Notes: generated by a model not told the origin, from the letters alone. A stretch of 64,000 nt of DNA from Gymnogyps californianus (GCF_018139145.2 NC_059471.1:205549494-205613493); one strand, 5' to 3'. Counted from the stretch's first letter, positions 13,301-25,469 are shown. Numbers and translations: made by a program.

Positions 13301-14791
13301 ATCTCAATGGTATTATGTAGCTGTATCAAGCAAGCACTTTTCAATGTCTCTTCTTTCAGTGGTTAAGATTCATTCTGTGTGTGAAGGATTTTTCCATCTG
13401 TTTCCCTCTCTCCTTCCCCTCCTCCTCCTCCCTCCCCATTATCTCCAAGCGTCAGAAGCGACCAGCACGAGGGAGCTCACTTGGCGCAGCCTCTGGGCCA
13501 GAGTCTGTGGTGAGATGACAAATCCTTTCTGCACGTTTACTGGAATTTGGGGCTATCCATCACGTACGCTTAGCATTCCTGCCTCTAAGCCAAGGCAAGA
13601 CCGTACAAGTAACAATGTACGGTGCAACTGCAATTTTACGTAAACAGGCTGGTAGGAGCCAGGTTATCTCCCATGTTCAAGACAGTGATCTGAGGCTGAC
13701 AGTGATGTGTTAGATTTACATTAATATTATTCATTCCATCCTGAATGGATCCCAAAGCCCCTAACTGCCATCCAGTACATATATTTAAACATTTTTGGGT
13801 GACTTATTTAATGTAAATATGTTCTAATGAGAAGTAAATACAGTATCTTCCGCTTAAACCTAGCCTGTTGTTTCCGTGAGATGCTTTCCTAATCCCATGG
13901 TCTAGAAACTTCAGGTACAATTATCTTCCAGTTACGATGATACATCTGAGAAAATCCAAGGATGTTATGGCAAATGTGGTTTTACTTGCAGCGGTTTGTC
14001 TTGAATTAACGGCTTCCCAGAATCACCGAGGCCACTGATCTGAAGAGCTGCTGCCTCGAATGTGGAATACAGTTTGTGAACAGACAGAAAACTCTTTATT
14101 GTGGATTTTTCCATGTAGGTGTTGTTTATATGAGTGAGAAGCTGAGGTGAGCAGTGAAAGATTAGCTGCTACTTATAAATAGCCGTTTTTTTTTTTATAT
14201 ATATACACACACACACACACACTCTTAAATATAAACTGCTACTCTACAAATAAGTGCCAGTCTCTAAGATACAAGACCTGAATTTCCTAGAACTAAATGT
14301 ACTCCAAAGAACTGTCTCTGAAACAGCTTAGATTATAAGTGTCTAGGGATAGGGGAACAAAAACCATCAGGAAACCCATTTGGATTTCAGTTTTTAAAAG
14401 AAACTACACCAACCTTTTGAGAAATATCTCACCACTTCTATTGCAAAAAGTGCCAGAAATAGAGGGAAGAAAGCAGTGTTTAAACCAGTTGTTTCAGGGG
14501 GTTGCCTTTATTCCCTTCTAGATGCATGTGAATTTGTCTGGCCAGCCGTGCGTACTAGTTCCGTACCTGTACACCCGTCGTAAAGGCAGAATGACTCCCA
14601 GTGACCACACACAGGTCCTTTGTGTCCCTGTGGCTGAGAAGGAAGTCCACGGTCTGTGATTCAGTCCTTCTCTTTTGCCATTGGCTTGAACGCCGGCAAC
14701 AATAAGAGGTATGCATAACTCATAAGAATTGCCTGTTAAGGAGTAAGTATTCTTTTAGAGTTTAGTTTGGGAGAGTCCATGTCTTTCCTTT
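1311..14791. other. Intergenic DNA with no recognised gene or repeat
   Basis: I saw no gene, RNA gene or dated repeat here. Open frames of 60-185 codons occur on both strands (for example minus 8429-8896 and minus 11750-12307), but none resembles a known protein. Bases about 7050-8290 are unusually A+G-rich on the + strand, which explains several spurious Ser/Pro/Leu-rich minus-strand frames there. The stretch could include an extended PTPN12 3'UTR up to the AATAAA pair near 4531-4545. Confidence 0.6.
14186..14222. repeat. T-tract followed by (AT)n(AC)n microsatellite
   Basis: Eleven T's at 14186-14196 are followed by four AT units and nine AC units. This is a simple dinucleotide microsatellite, likely length-polymorphic. 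Confidence 0.95.
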
Positions 14792-15288
14792 CATAGAATG
14801 GTTTGGGTTGGAAGGGACCTTAAGGATCATCTAGTTCCAACCCCCCTGCCATGGGCAGGGACACCTTCCCCTAGACCAGCTTGCTCAAAGCCCCATCCAA
14901 CCTGGCCTTGAGCACTTCCAGGGAGGGGGCATCTACAGCCTCTCTGGGCAACCTGTTCCAGTGCCTCACCACCCTCACAGTAAAGAATTTCTTCCTAATA
15001 TTTAATCTAAATCTACCCTCTTTCAGTTTAAAACCGTTACCCCTTGTCCTATCGCTACACTCCCTGATAAAGAGTCCCTCCCCATCTTTCCTGTAGGCCC
15101 CCTTTAGGTACTGGAAGGCTGCTATAAGGTCTCCCCGGAGCCTTCTCTTCTCCAGGCTGAACAAGCCCAACTCTCTCAGCCTGTCCTCATAGGAGAGGTG
15201 CTCCAGTCCTCTGATCATCTTCGTGGCCCTCCTCTAGATCTGCTTGAGCAGGTCCATGTCTTTCTTATGCTGGGGGCCCCAGACCATA
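14792..15288 (-). mobile_element. CR1 LINE, 5'-truncated, young-looking copy
   Basis: The 3' end lies at about 14792. The complement of catagaatggtttgggttgg is the typical CR1 terminus, with the consensus 'ggtcccttccaacccaaaccattctatga' order on the minus strand. The element runs on the minus strand through the last part of the reverse-transcriptase ORF and breaks off at about 15288, the usual 5' truncation of avian CR1. It needs few changes to read as protein, so it is younger than most copies in the window. It lies between PTPN12 and RSBN1L, antisense to both. Confidence 0.95.
14871..15218 (-). pseudogene. CR1 ORF2 (reverse transcriptase) C-terminal fragment
   Basis: An open frame of 115 codons on the minus strand reads through the characteristic CR1 ORF2 tail: a '[19 protein letters not shown]' block, then '[23 protein letters not shown]', then '[13 protein letters not shown]'. 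These are the residues that follow the reverse-transcriptase thumb in CR1. A stop codon lies just upstream (TAG within the preceding LLKQI-RRATK context), and the endonuclease and polymerase domains are absent. It is therefore a dead fragment, not a gene. The frame survives almost intact because the insertion is relatively recent, not because of selection. Confidence 0.9.
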
Positions 15289-17433
15289 ACGGTTTTTTTC
15301 CTTTGTATTGCCATTAGAGTTGACTCATTTGAAATGGTTATTTTTAAGTTTTTCCCTTCTGCAAGGCAGTGTTCCCTGGTGTCGATTGTTCCTTTGGAGG
15401 TGCAGGCTGTTTTAAAGCTTTCATAAGCAGCAAATCTGCAGCTAATACACTTTTTTTTTTTTTCCCCCCTGAAATGATGTTAAAAAGCAGAGGTGTGGTT
15501 GCGATGCCTGTTTAGACACAGTTCTTATTAGTTACTGTCTTTTATCTTGGGAAGATACCCTCACACACTCCAGCCCTGGAGGAGTCTTCTGAGCTGGAGA
15601 ACATCTGGCTCCAAATCAACATCTTCCCTTGGTCCAGCTCAGGCTTCTGTTGCATTTCTGTTTGTGTTGGGGATGGGGGAAGGAGGTTAGAGACTCTCTA
15701 AAAGTGAAAAGCAATGGAAATGCTGGGCTTGTAGGTGTTGCATACCTACCTGTGCATGGATACCACGTTCCAGCTCTAGAAGACAGTACAGGGAGTTTGC
15801 CGCTAGTTTCTTTGTCCCTTGCTGTATTAGCCCTGTTAACATCAATGGGTTTTATTGCTTCTGATCCCACGGATTTAAAACTGTCTTATTTGGTCCTCCA
15901 ACAAATGTTATGCACAGCTCTAAATGTTACCTCAACAGTACTGATAGCTGCCAATTTTTTTCTCAACCTGTATTTAGAGGGGACTTTGACAGTACTTCCA
16001 CTAGAGTTTTAGCTTTTCTTGTTTCCAAAGCCATAGCATCATGGACTAGGGATTACAGATACTCACCAAGGGATTCCTCCCCTGGATTGCATGGGTTGAA
16101 GGAATCTGGGATTTAACTTGGACGAAGATAGATCTCTCAGGATATTAATACTCTCGTAGCTCGCTCTATGGCCTTCAGATTACAACTGTGGAACCTGCCT
16201 TACTGCAATCATCTCCTTCAGTGCTACCTGTCCTAGATGGCAGCTGTCCTTTCCTGTTTGTTCAGCTGGTTCACTCTGAGTTGTCCACATAACCTGAAAA
16301 TTAATCATCTGTTGTCATCCCCTGAAATAGTACTTTGTTCAAGTGACTAACTTTTCTAAAATCTGCAGTGGAGAGCAATGGATATTCTAGAATTTAGCTC
16401 AGGAATGTCCAGAAATCACTGTATACATTTGACATTATAAGTGGGGTTGGTTTTTGCTTTTACACTATATAACACCCTACTTCTATCACTTTCAAAGATC
16501 TACATGAGCAAGTTTGTGCTACAGTCTCTGTAAGACAAAATATTCAACATGTGTATATAGTACATTTTAGCACACGTGATGCTGGACCTACTGGGTAGTG
16601 CTTCTGCATATAGGAAAAAATTATTACAACAGTTGGAATGAAAAAAAAAAGACACAAAGTGCCTTGATTTATTTAGATAAAACTGCCTGTAGCTTTATTC
16701 TCAAGAGAAGCAACAACAGCAAAAGCCCGAGATAAAGCATTAACATTCTAAACTGGGAAAGTCCGATCCTTTCAGTTCAGCCCTAGAACAGAGTTCAAAG
16801 GTTTTACGAGAGAGGGGAAGCTAACAGCAAGACCTTCTCTCCAGAGAGTTCTGGATGTGGACGATAGAGATGGCAGCTTTATGCCAGAATTCTGGGTTTC
16901 TCTGTAAAATCTTTGTAAGTAAACAAGATAAAGTTTCTTACGGTCTAGACAGCTTTAGTATAAAACTTCAGTTTCCTTTTACTTGCTGACAGCTGCTGGA
17001 TTGTGCTTTATTCTCCTTGGGGAATATGGAACGTATGAAAAGAAAAGATGTTGCCAAGCTTCATGATAAAGCCTTTCAGATGTCACTTGCTTTCACTTAA
17101 CACCATCAGAGGCCAAATAAGATGAAGATGCAGTTTGCCTTAATCATGCTATCATTTAAACAGGTTTGTTGGGTGTTGTTTGTAACCGGACAGCAGTTGG
17201 ATCAACTCTTACCTCTCTGTTCATGACTCAGTGCATGAAAGTGCTTGAGGTTATGTGTAACCCCATGACCTCAGCTGCTGCAAAGACTCCCATTTTGAAT
17301 TTGACATGAAGTATAATCCGAATACTTTCTCAGAATGGACAACGCATTTTGGAAAAATTCAAATTACTGTACCTCTCATCTTTCAGAGAGATAACTATCC
17401 TTTTGCCCATCGAGCTCTACCTATGTTACAGAA
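15289..17433. other. Intergenic DNA with no recognised feature
   Basis: I saw nothing identifiable between the two intergenic CR1 copies. Short open frames at 15629-16012 (+) and 15616-15870 (-) overlap each other and resemble no known protein. Confidence 0.6.
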
Positions 17434-17945
17434 CCACAGAGTGGCTGAGGTTGTCAGGGACCTCTGGAGGTCATCTGGTCCAACCCCTCTGCTCAAGGAG
17501 GGCCACCTGGAGCAGGTTGCCCAGGACCACGTCCAGGTCGCTTCTGAATATCTCCAAGGATGGAGACTCCACAACTTCCCTCAGCAACCTGTGCCAGTGC
17601 TTGCTCACCCTCACAGTGAAAAAGTGTTTCCTGGTGTTCAAATGGAACCTCCTGTGTTTCAGTGTGTGCCCGCTGCCTCTGGTCCTGTCACTGGGCACCA
17701 CTGGCAAGAGCCTGGCTCCATCCTCTTTGCGCCCTCCCTTCAGGTATTTATATACATTGATCAGATCCCCCTGAGCTTTCTCCTCTCCAGGCTGAACAGT
17801 CCCAGCTCTCTCAGCCTTTCCTCATAGGAGAGATGCTCCAGTCCCTTCATCATCTTCGTGGCCTTTCGTTGGACTCTCTGCAGTTTATCAAGTTGGTCAA
17901 GCCTGACTTCCCCTTGGTAAATCCATGCTGACTACTCCTGATGAT
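17434..17945 (-). mobile_element. CR1 LINE, 5'-truncated, older subfamily
   Basis: On the + strand it begins 'cacagagtggctgaggttgtcagggacctctggaggtcatctgg', the complement of an older CR1 3' end that lacks the ATTCTATGA octamers of young copies. The minus strand shows ORF2-tail homology at 17471-17707 ('SDRTRGSGHTLKHRRFHLNTRKHFFTVRV'-type sequence, with a broken N-terminal side). The element then continues through the 'caagttggtcaagcctgacttccccttggtaaatccatgctgactactcc' segment typical of the RT region. The coding frame is interrupted, so it is inactive. Confidence 0.9.
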
Positions 17946-20900
17946 ATGTATAGGTAGGGTTTGTTTGTAGAATTTCCAAGCTGATATGAAAGAAAGGATG
18001 GGGTATGGGGCTACTTTAAGCCCAGGCAGATACAGTTCAGCTTACTTGTTCCTGGAAACGTGGCCACTGTACCTCCTTGTCATAGCGAATAGATATTGGT
18101 TCCTGTGCCTGCTTAAGCAACGGAGGTGACTTGCAGGTCCACTTCTCTCCACGACGTTCGGAGTGGCCCGCAGCCAGAGCACCAACCAGAGGAAGGGACG
18201 GTGATTTCCAGGCACAGCCCTGCAGGGCGCTGCCTACAGAATGAGCCCTTCTCCTACGGCCTCCTGTTCGCCAAGGACAGGGCCAACTGCAGTCTTCCTC
18301 TACCAGCTGTGGTATATACACTGCAAGAAGGTTTAGGCTCTGCATTGTATTTTTAAAAATGCAGATAGGATATGGTGAATAAATCTTAGAGTGGTCAGAC
18401 GCTGAAGGAATTTCACTGAAGGTAGCTATAATGGTAGTGGATTCTAAGGGAAATGAAAAAAATGACTACTTGTGTAACCATCTGTACGGATCTGTGCAGA
18501 CCAGAAGAGAAATCAGGTATCTCAAACGGTAGTGAGAAGGGTGTTAATCTGTAAAAACTCCAGAGTCGCAAACCAGCAGCTTCATTTGAAGAAAATTAAT
18601 TTCTAAATGAATATTTACTGAAATAAGAAAATGACTAAGACTTTTATCCACTGTTTTTCCCCTCTAAATGCAAGGAAAGAGAGTTTTGCTTGATTTGCAT
18701 CCTCTTGCTTCCATATCCTAGTTTTACTCATTAATTATGTTCCTTTTGTATTGAAAAATCCTAAGGACCTTTCAAATAGTCTAAATTTTTTGGATGGTAT
18801 GAAGACAACAGCAAAGCAAATTATCTTTTCAACTGCAAGAAGATATAATTTGAAATTGCGTATATCAATACTTTCCAAGTTTGCTCCATTTATGCGATTG
18901 TTACTACACTTCAAAAAAGAAATACAGGAGCTAAGGCATTTCACATGTTAAACACAAGTGCGGAAAAAAAGTTATAAAGACTGAAGAGCTGTTACAACAG
19001 TAATATGTAGCTATTTGAAAAAACATTAAACAAGAAATAATTATTGTAGGTCCTCTCTGAAGTGTAAACTCCCTTTTGTGTTTTTTATGGATTGTACAAG
19101 GTGTTGGCAGATGAACAGTGCGCTAAAAAACATTCCTGTCCCCAGGTGTCTGCTCCGCCCCTCTTCCAAATGTCTAACCTACTACCCCTGAGCGGTCAGA
19201 AAAGAGACATCAGCTGCTTCTGTGGAAAAAAAAAAAAGGCTTTTCAGCATAAACCCGGCTTTGTCACCTGTTTAATCGAAGATGCTGGGCTGCATATTCA
19301 CGTTGCTTAGGCGTGGGGATACTGTCCCTTGCGAAGAACAACGGGGGGTGGAAATTCTTACCCCCCTTGTCACGCTGTCAGTAGCTCCCAGTTACGCACC
19401 AAGTTAGTCCCGACTGTCTCGTTTACTTCAATTGTTTGGGTGGTAATTACAGAAGAATTTGGATATGGCACTGGTTGTTCTGAAAACTTTGACTATGGAA
19501 AATGAGGCTTTTCTAGGCTTTTATAAAATAAAACACACTTTTACATGATGAAACTACCTTTGTAAGTACATTCTGTGCACATAAGAAGGCTAGTTTTCAC
19601 CTCCATTTCCAAAGGTGAATAAATTTACTTTTAATGAATTGTAAGAAAAAATGAATAGCATTAAAAATTACATTTAGCTAATTTTGCAGATAAAACCAGC
19701 ATAAAGATGTCTAAGTGTTATCAAATGTTTTTAGTTTACTCTTGGCACAATTATTTCCATGCTTGGATTAGGAACTGAACAGATGTCAAACCAAGGAAGC
19801 ACATGGAAAGCAAACTGTTGAAACTATAGAGAGCTTAAATAACGTTTCTGAAAATTGTATTTCTATTTGGAGACCTGAGTAAGGTTCTGAAGCATCACTT
19901 TGGTAGGCAGCTAAGAGCATAAAGCCAAAACAATGTAATGCAATCTGTGTACAGCACTTACACATAGCTTTGTATTTTATAGGGGACGTCTGAAATTTGA
20001 CAAAGTTTAGGTGAGCATATACACCAACTTGTTTAGCTCCCTTAGTTACTGAAACAAGATAGGTATTTAAACAATTGTTTTGCATTAATAACCAATTATA
20101 TCAGCGTTTCATAATTATTCTAATTAAAATGACAACATGTTTGTAATAAGCAGGCCAACACTCTGGTAAGCTTATCCTCAATGCGTGTTGGATAGTGGAC
20201 TGGTATGTGCCTGGCATTTTTACTGTTATGGTTTTGCCCATTTTGGGTTTTCATGGTCTAGAAGATCTTCACAGATTTCCCTAAGTGCATAGAAAATTAC
20301 AGAGAAAAGCACATTGATACCATTTCCATAATCAGTTTAAAGTCTTCTACTAAAACAGATAAGCTTCTCTGGTCTCTGTGTGTATGGATTCTGTACTGTG
20401 CTGCAGTCACTCCACCAAGGACCGATCCCCACAAAAGCTGAGTTCATAATCTCTGTGCAGTCACTGCCGGGATGCTACTATATTTCTCTGTAATAGTTTG
20501 GTTTTGGGGGCAATGGTTTTGACAGTGTTTCTCCTAGATTGCATCATTTTATTATAAGCATATATATCCTGCTGTTTCCAGTTAACATCAGAACAAATTT
20601 ATATTGCTTGTATTTACCGCCTTTTTTTCCAAGACACTTTTTATTCTGAAGCATTTTTGGTGTTTCTCGTTTTGCCTGTGTCTCGCTCACAAGTGTCTGT
20701 CTGTGGTGTATGCCCCAGCATCCAGAGGTTTAATTAAAGTAAAAAGAAGTAGAAAGGAAGATGTACTGAAATTTCGTTTAAATATTTTGGAATGTGTACT
20801 CACCATAGGTATGGCGTAGCACTTTAATACATCCATGTAATCAGTGACAAAACAAGTGACAGGGACAACACCTATTCCTCTAGCGTGCCCGCCAGGCTGG

Positions 20901-22880
20901 CCGCCACGCGGCAGCAGGATTGTGGGATCTGAAACACAGAGCTGGCTTCTGAATTTCAAGTGCCCTATAATTTTCCTTGCTGACAAATGGGTATGAGATA
21001 GCAGCAGAATACCTCCAAACATTAGTCACGCTGCTTTCCAACAAGCAACAATTACACCTAATAGGTACTCTGTCATCTTGCTCCAGTTGAATTTTCTAAA
21101 GAATTCACTAATAAAAACTTGGCTTATGCTTACAAGCACAATATACTACTTCAAAAAGCAAAGGAAACAATAGCTTGACTGAAGTTTAGTAGCGTATTGT
21201 CAGCTGTCTGTTAAAGTTTGCTGCACATTTATTAGTTTAGATGTCAGTTTTTACATCTAGTTTTGGGCTATGGCTCCCCCTCCCACCAGTTTTATCTTCA
21301 TATCTGTTTTCACATTAATATGTTGCATTATGAGTTAATGCATTTTTTTAGATACCCAGCATGTTCAATAAGAAGTTCAGAAATATGAAGATTTATCTTA
21401 ATTATTAACTATGTTAATGTAAGCGCACATTTGAAGATATTCAGCTATTTATATAGCTATCATCTAGCCTAATTAGCCTAATAAATCTTGCTAAGCCTGC
21501 CATGTGGAAAAAAGTGATGTTGTACTCCTAAGTGACTTTGGCATTTCACAGCGGTTGTGGTCAAGTTTCTTGGACCGAAAGCAGGCCCTAGCATTTACTC
21601 TAGTTAGAGATCAAAGCCCTTGGGGAAACACAGTTCGCTGTTCTTCTGCTTTTCAAAGTGCCCAAAAGTGAGAGCGTGAAAATATAGTTGTGGCTTATCT
21701 GAAGTATAAGTTTATTGAATGAACTTAATATACTGTTGATTTGGTATCAATACCAGCATAGAAGTAAGATGAACTGGGTTGTAAAGTCTGCGAGGTTGAC
21801 ACAGTGCCATGAAGCGCCTAAAATTTCTGATTCTAGAGGTATTAAAATGCATAGGTTTTTCTTACCTACTGATACAAGTAATACATTTCTGAGGGAGCTG
21901 AAGATGATCTTCATACTCATGGGCCTATTCTAGTTACACCAGCCTACATACATATGGGTAGATTTATACCTGGATTTCAGTCTGGGATTGGATGTTAGTT
22001 GACTACTGCTCAAATATGTGCTGTGAAATGTTCTTCCTGTGCTTTGACGCAGATGTCATTTTCCCCATCATGCCCAGAAATATAGTTTGAGGATACACTC
22101 TTACAGTAGTGAAACTTGAATCGTATGGGGAAAAATCCTTTAAGCAGAGTTGGCTGGATATAGAAAATTTATTCTTCACTGCTGAGATGAACATTGAACC
22201 AAATTCAGCCCGGTTTACAATTTGCAAAAAATGAAACAAAGGACGAGATAACAGAGTGCTAGGAGCAAACTTATTCTGAGGCTGATCAGTTGCGGCTCAA
22301 ATGAAAATGGTTTGTGAAGCAAAAAAATCTAATCTCAAAACCTTGTTTGACTGCTAATACATCATACATAAAGCTTCACAGAGCAATTTGATTTGGCAGC
22401 AGTCTGCCAGATAAAGTTCAATGTGGCAGCTATGCTGTTCTTTCCACTGCGACAAGGAGACTTGCAGGTAGGAGTGACCGGAGGAGGAGACCAGCAATGC
22501 AAACACTCCAGGAAACAAGGGCTCACCTTCTGTTTATTTCTGTGACCGCTTCCCACTTACACTAGGTCTTGGGAGAATTTCAGTCTGCACATGAACAGCA
22601 GCTATGGCAGCTGTACATGCCAAAGGAATGGCTGGGGTGGGCTCCTATTTGTGAGAATAAACTCCGCATTATAGGCCATGCTGCCATTTGCTTTGGAGGA
22701 AGCAGCAGTGCCATCTCTTTACTGAAGCACAGCGGCCGAGTGTCAGTGATCTTACTGACGAGACTGACAGCCGACGATTTCGGTGGGACGGCATCTCACA
22801 CAGCAGCAAGCCTTTGCAGCATTTGCCTTCCTCCCGTCAGGGCCACAAGAGCTTCCAGGCCTTAAGCTGACTTCCTCCGG
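17946..22880. other. Intergenic DNA upstream of RSBN1L
   Basis: No gene or recognisable repeat was seen. In human a divergent non-coding RNA (APTR) starts near the RSBN1L promoter. A counterpart here would run leftward from about 22.9 kb, but nothing in the sequence demonstrates it. Confidence 0.5.
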
Positions 22881-23518
22881 CGATTTGGGAAGAGTGTGGA
22901 AAACTCGGGTTCAGCGAGAAACGCCGCTGCGACCTCGGCCTTGTACACAAAGCGTGGGTCTGAGCGAACCCTCGCAGCTCCCGGACAGGCGGCTTATCCC
23001 GAGTACTGCGGCAGGCTCGGCTGCAGAGACTGGCTACGCCAGCTCCCGGGCTACTGCCAGTGTGCCCTCCTGGCAAAGGCGCTATTCCACACTTTCCTTA
23101 TTGCTAAACAGAAGGCTTTCTCAGGAAACAGCCCGCGGGGCGGGCGGCGGCCGCGGGGCTGCAGGGATCCCCCAGCCGTCCCCGCACTGAGCAGTGCCAG
23201 GAGGCAGCGGGGAAGCCTCAAACCTGACGAATTACAGAAAACCAGCTCCCGGCTCGCTAGCGCCTCCAGGACCCGCCGTAACGCGCCACAGCCCGCCCGC
23301 CCGGATCCCGAAGAAGCGGCTCCCCGGGACGCGGCCCCTCAGGCCCGGGCTTTCCCCTCCGGCTGCCGCGGCCCGGCCCCGCCCGCCATCGCTCGGGGCA
23401 GCTGCCTGCCCTGCCCCAGCCTGGCGGAGCGCGCCCGGCACGAGGGACGCTCCCCGCCACACCCGCCGGGGCTGGGGACCGGGACCGGGAGCGGCCCCGC
23501 GTCGAGCCGAGCGCCGCC

Positions 23519-23560
23519 TCCCCGTCCCCGTCCCCGTCCCCGTCCCCGTCCCCGTCCCCG
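23519..23560. repeat. Hexanucleotide tandem repeat (TCCCCG)7 in promoter
   Basis: Seven perfect copies of a six-base unit lie about 245 bases before the RSBN1L start codon. The minus strand reads (CGGGGA)n, with regularly spaced runs of four G's that could form G-quadruplexes. The tract also produces the Pro-Arg and Gly-Asp dipeptide runs in spurious frames through this region. Confidence 0.97.
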
Positions 23561-23642
23561 AGCAGCTGCGCCCGCCCTAGCAGCGACACTCCCTCCCGGC
23601 GCCCCCGCTCTCCGACTGCGCACTCAGCCGAGCCCGCCGCCC

Positions 23643-23724
23643 CCAATCGCCTGAGAACCCGCCCCGTCCTCGCCCTGCGATTGGCCCATCCTGCTGTCTC
23701 TCCGGCGCCTCCCCTGCCCATTGG
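23643..23724 (+). promoter_or_regulatory. Cluster of three CCAAT/ATTGG boxes (probable NF-Y sites) with GC boxes
   Basis: CCAAT is at 23643-23647, and its complement ATTGG is at 23680-23684 and 23720-23724. The last two are spaced exactly 40 bases apart and both lie about 80-125 bases before the start codon. GC-box-like ggcgaggcgggggcgcc follows at 23724-23740. The spacing and position are those of an NF-Y/Sp1-driven TATA-less promoter; binding itself is inferred. Confidence 0.65.
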
Positions 23725-23798
23725 GCGAGGCGGGGGCGCCCCCCGCCCCTCCCGGTTCTGTCGGTTGAGGCGAGCCGAGAGTAAATAGAAGCAGGAGC

Positions 23799-23813
23799 CC
23801 AAAATGGCGGAGC
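23799..23813 (+). promoter_or_regulatory. YY1-like motif overlapping the RSBN1L start codon; strong Kozak context
   Basis: AAAATGGCGG fits the YY1 consensus core (ATGGCGG), as seen at the first codons of many CpG-island genes. The ATG has A at -3 and G at +4, a strong initiation context. Both support the chosen start at 23804, which also gives the expected MAEP-type N-terminus. Confidence 0.6.
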
Positions 23814-24443
23814 CGTCGAGCCCTGTTCGTGGCGCGGCGTCGCCCGAGCAGGAGTCGTTCGGCGCCAGGCCGGCCCCGGAGGCGAAGGTTTCTCGTGGGT
23901 CCCAGCCAGCCGCCAAGAAGATGAAGGGAGCCGATGAGAGGAGCCTGAAGGGCACTAAGCGCGTCAACGGTGAAGGGGGCGGTGGTGGCGGCAACGGTGG
24001 GAGCGGCAAGCAGTCGCTGCCGCTGCCAGCGGTCGTGCCGAGCTACAGCAACCCCGCGGCGTGGGGCTTCCCCGCGCTCCCTTCTGGCCCCTCCGGGAGC
24101 GCGGGGGGCTTCGCTTTCCCTTCTCAGCTGCCCCGGAAGCTGCTGTCGCCCGCCGTTTTGCTGCCGTCGTCCGCCTCCCCCTCCTGTTCCTACCAGCAGC
24201 ACCAGCACCGCCACCACCGGCACCGCCTGGCTCTGGCCGTCGAGGCGGGAGGCTGTGGTAGCGGCGGGGCGGCCGGCGCTGGCGGCGGGAGCGCCAAGCC
24301 GAAGAGGCCCAAGGAAAAGCGGGACAAGGAGAGGAGGAAGCACGGGGCCCTGCCCGTGATCGCGGCGGTGGGAGATGGCGGCGGGGGCCTGAGTGCGGCA
24401 GGCCGGGAGGAGAACGGAGAGGTGAAGCTGCTGTTGCCGAAAG
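23804..24443 (+). CDS. RSBN1L: RSBN1L coding exon 1 (residues 1-213 plus one base)
   Basis: The frame starts MAEPSSPV and encodes a Ser/Pro/Gly/Ala-rich, disordered N-terminus like that of vertebrate RSBN1L. It then enters a basic block (KPKRPKEKRDKERRKHG) and ends REENGEVKLLLPK at a consensus donor, aaag|gtgagg, at 24444. RSBN1L is a nuclear basic protein whose paralogue RSBN1/KDM9 and worm relative DPY-21 demethylate H4K20me2 through a C-terminal JmjC domain. That domain is not in this window. The exon ends in phase 1, matching the phase-1 starts of exons 2 and 3. It lies wholly in the CpG island, and a G/C-driven open frame runs past the donor to a stop at 24689-24691. I am confident of RSBN1L rather than RSBN1 because the basic exons 2 and 3 match RSBN1L more closely and the neighbour is PTPN12. 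Confidence 0.93.
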
Positions 24444-25469
24444 GTGAGGGGCGGGCGCTGTGGCTGTGCGCGGCCCGCGGGGGATCGCTCGCTGCTCGCA
24501 GCCTCAGGGAGGCTGAGGGGCGGGAGGGGAGGGCTGGGAGGAGGGCTGGTGAAGGCTGGAGGAGATCCGGAGGGGGCAGCAAGCCCGGGCTGGGCAGGGT
24601 GGGTATGGGGCTGTACGTGAAGGTGCCCGGAGCTGCTGTAGCTGCCGTGAGGGAGCAGGAAATGGCTGTGATGCTCGGGTCGAGCCGTTAGAATGGCTGC
24701 CCGCCCCGCCTCAGCATGCTGGCCCCCGGCGCAGTGCCGCTTCACGGGGGCCTCACCTGTCTGCCCCCTCCGCCCTGCCCTCTGCGGAGCCGGGGGTAGC
24801 TAGGCTTGTGGACTGCGTGCTAGACCCTGGTGGGAGACCCTGGGCGTTGTGTAAGTTTGTGGAGAAGGCAGTGGCGGCTTAGTCTGCCGTCAATCCTGTC
24901 AAAAAAGGGGGTGTGGAATTAGCGATGGCGTCAGCTAGAAGCTGCCAGAGGCCTTAGGTTTTCTTACCTATTAGGGAAATAAGGGTACCTAGTAATTTAC
25001 TAGAGATCTGCGAACAAAACTAAATGTCTGTCGTTGTGGGGGGAAAAATGGAGAAGAACACATGTTACAAAAAACCCTCAATTTTAAAATTAAATCCTGA
25101 ATGATCTCGTTTATTAGGCTATTAATTTTTACAGGCTAAGTCATCGAGTACTAGAGAGCATGCAGTTAAAATTTAGATACTTAGACTTTTGAAATCTCAT
25201 TTAGTTGCTGCTTCAGGTTTGCTTTATTTCATGAAGATCACTGGGCTAAAATCTTCCAAGAAATGCTCAGGGCCTTCAGGAGAAGGGGAGGAGTGCTGGG
25301 TTAGTTTATTAATGGGGCTGGACAAAAATGGCCATATCAGGTAAGACAAGATTAGGCTAGATGCTTGCTTAGATTCTTGCTGACTGTGATCAACAGTAGA
25401 AGCTTAGGAAGTAAGAGACAATACATGAATATATGAAGACAATAAAAGAATATTTGCTTTTATTTCTAG
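24444..25469 (+). other. RSBN1L: Start of RSBN1L intron 1
   Basis: Intron 1 as a whole spans 24444-38258 (13,815 bp, GT...AG). This first part leaves the CpG island at about 24.8 kb. Nothing further was recognised in it. Confidence 0.85.

Larger units (their letters stand above)
22885..24790. promoter_or_regulatory. CpG island promoter of RSBN1L
   Basis: Base composition changes abruptly at about 22.9 kb to GC-rich, CpG-dense sequence and returns to AT-rich after about 24.8 kb. The island contains GC boxes, three CCAAT-type motifs, exon 1 and the start of intron 1. There is no convincing TATA box (the nearest AT-rich motif is gtaaatag at 23781-23788), as expected of a broadly expressed CpG-island promoter. 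Open frames on both strands within it, up to 373 codons, reflect the lack of AT-rich stop codons and are not evidence of genes. Confidence 0.9.

Noticed and set aside
17306..17827. 173-codon + strand frame
   Set aside because: Antisense translation of a minus-strand CR1.
17946..22880. Divergent lncRNA equivalent to human APTR
   Set aside because: Expected from synteny, but nothing in the sequence identifies it. Transcript data would be needed.
22896..23654. 252-codon + strand frame upstream of RSBN1L
   Set aside because: GC-rich sequence with few stop codons; its Pro-Arg runs come from the hexanucleotide repeat. No homology and it lies in the promoter.
23257..24009. 250-codon minus-strand frame with Gly-Asp repeats
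   Set aside because: The Gly-Asp run is simply the translated (GGGGAC)n array. Not a gene.
23624..24745. 373-codon minus-strand open frame antisense to RSBN1L exon 1
   Set aside because: It lies in the CpG island opposite a confirmed coding exon. It is low-complexity, Pro/Ala/Arg/Gly-rich and lacks any recognisable domain. It is a composition artefact.
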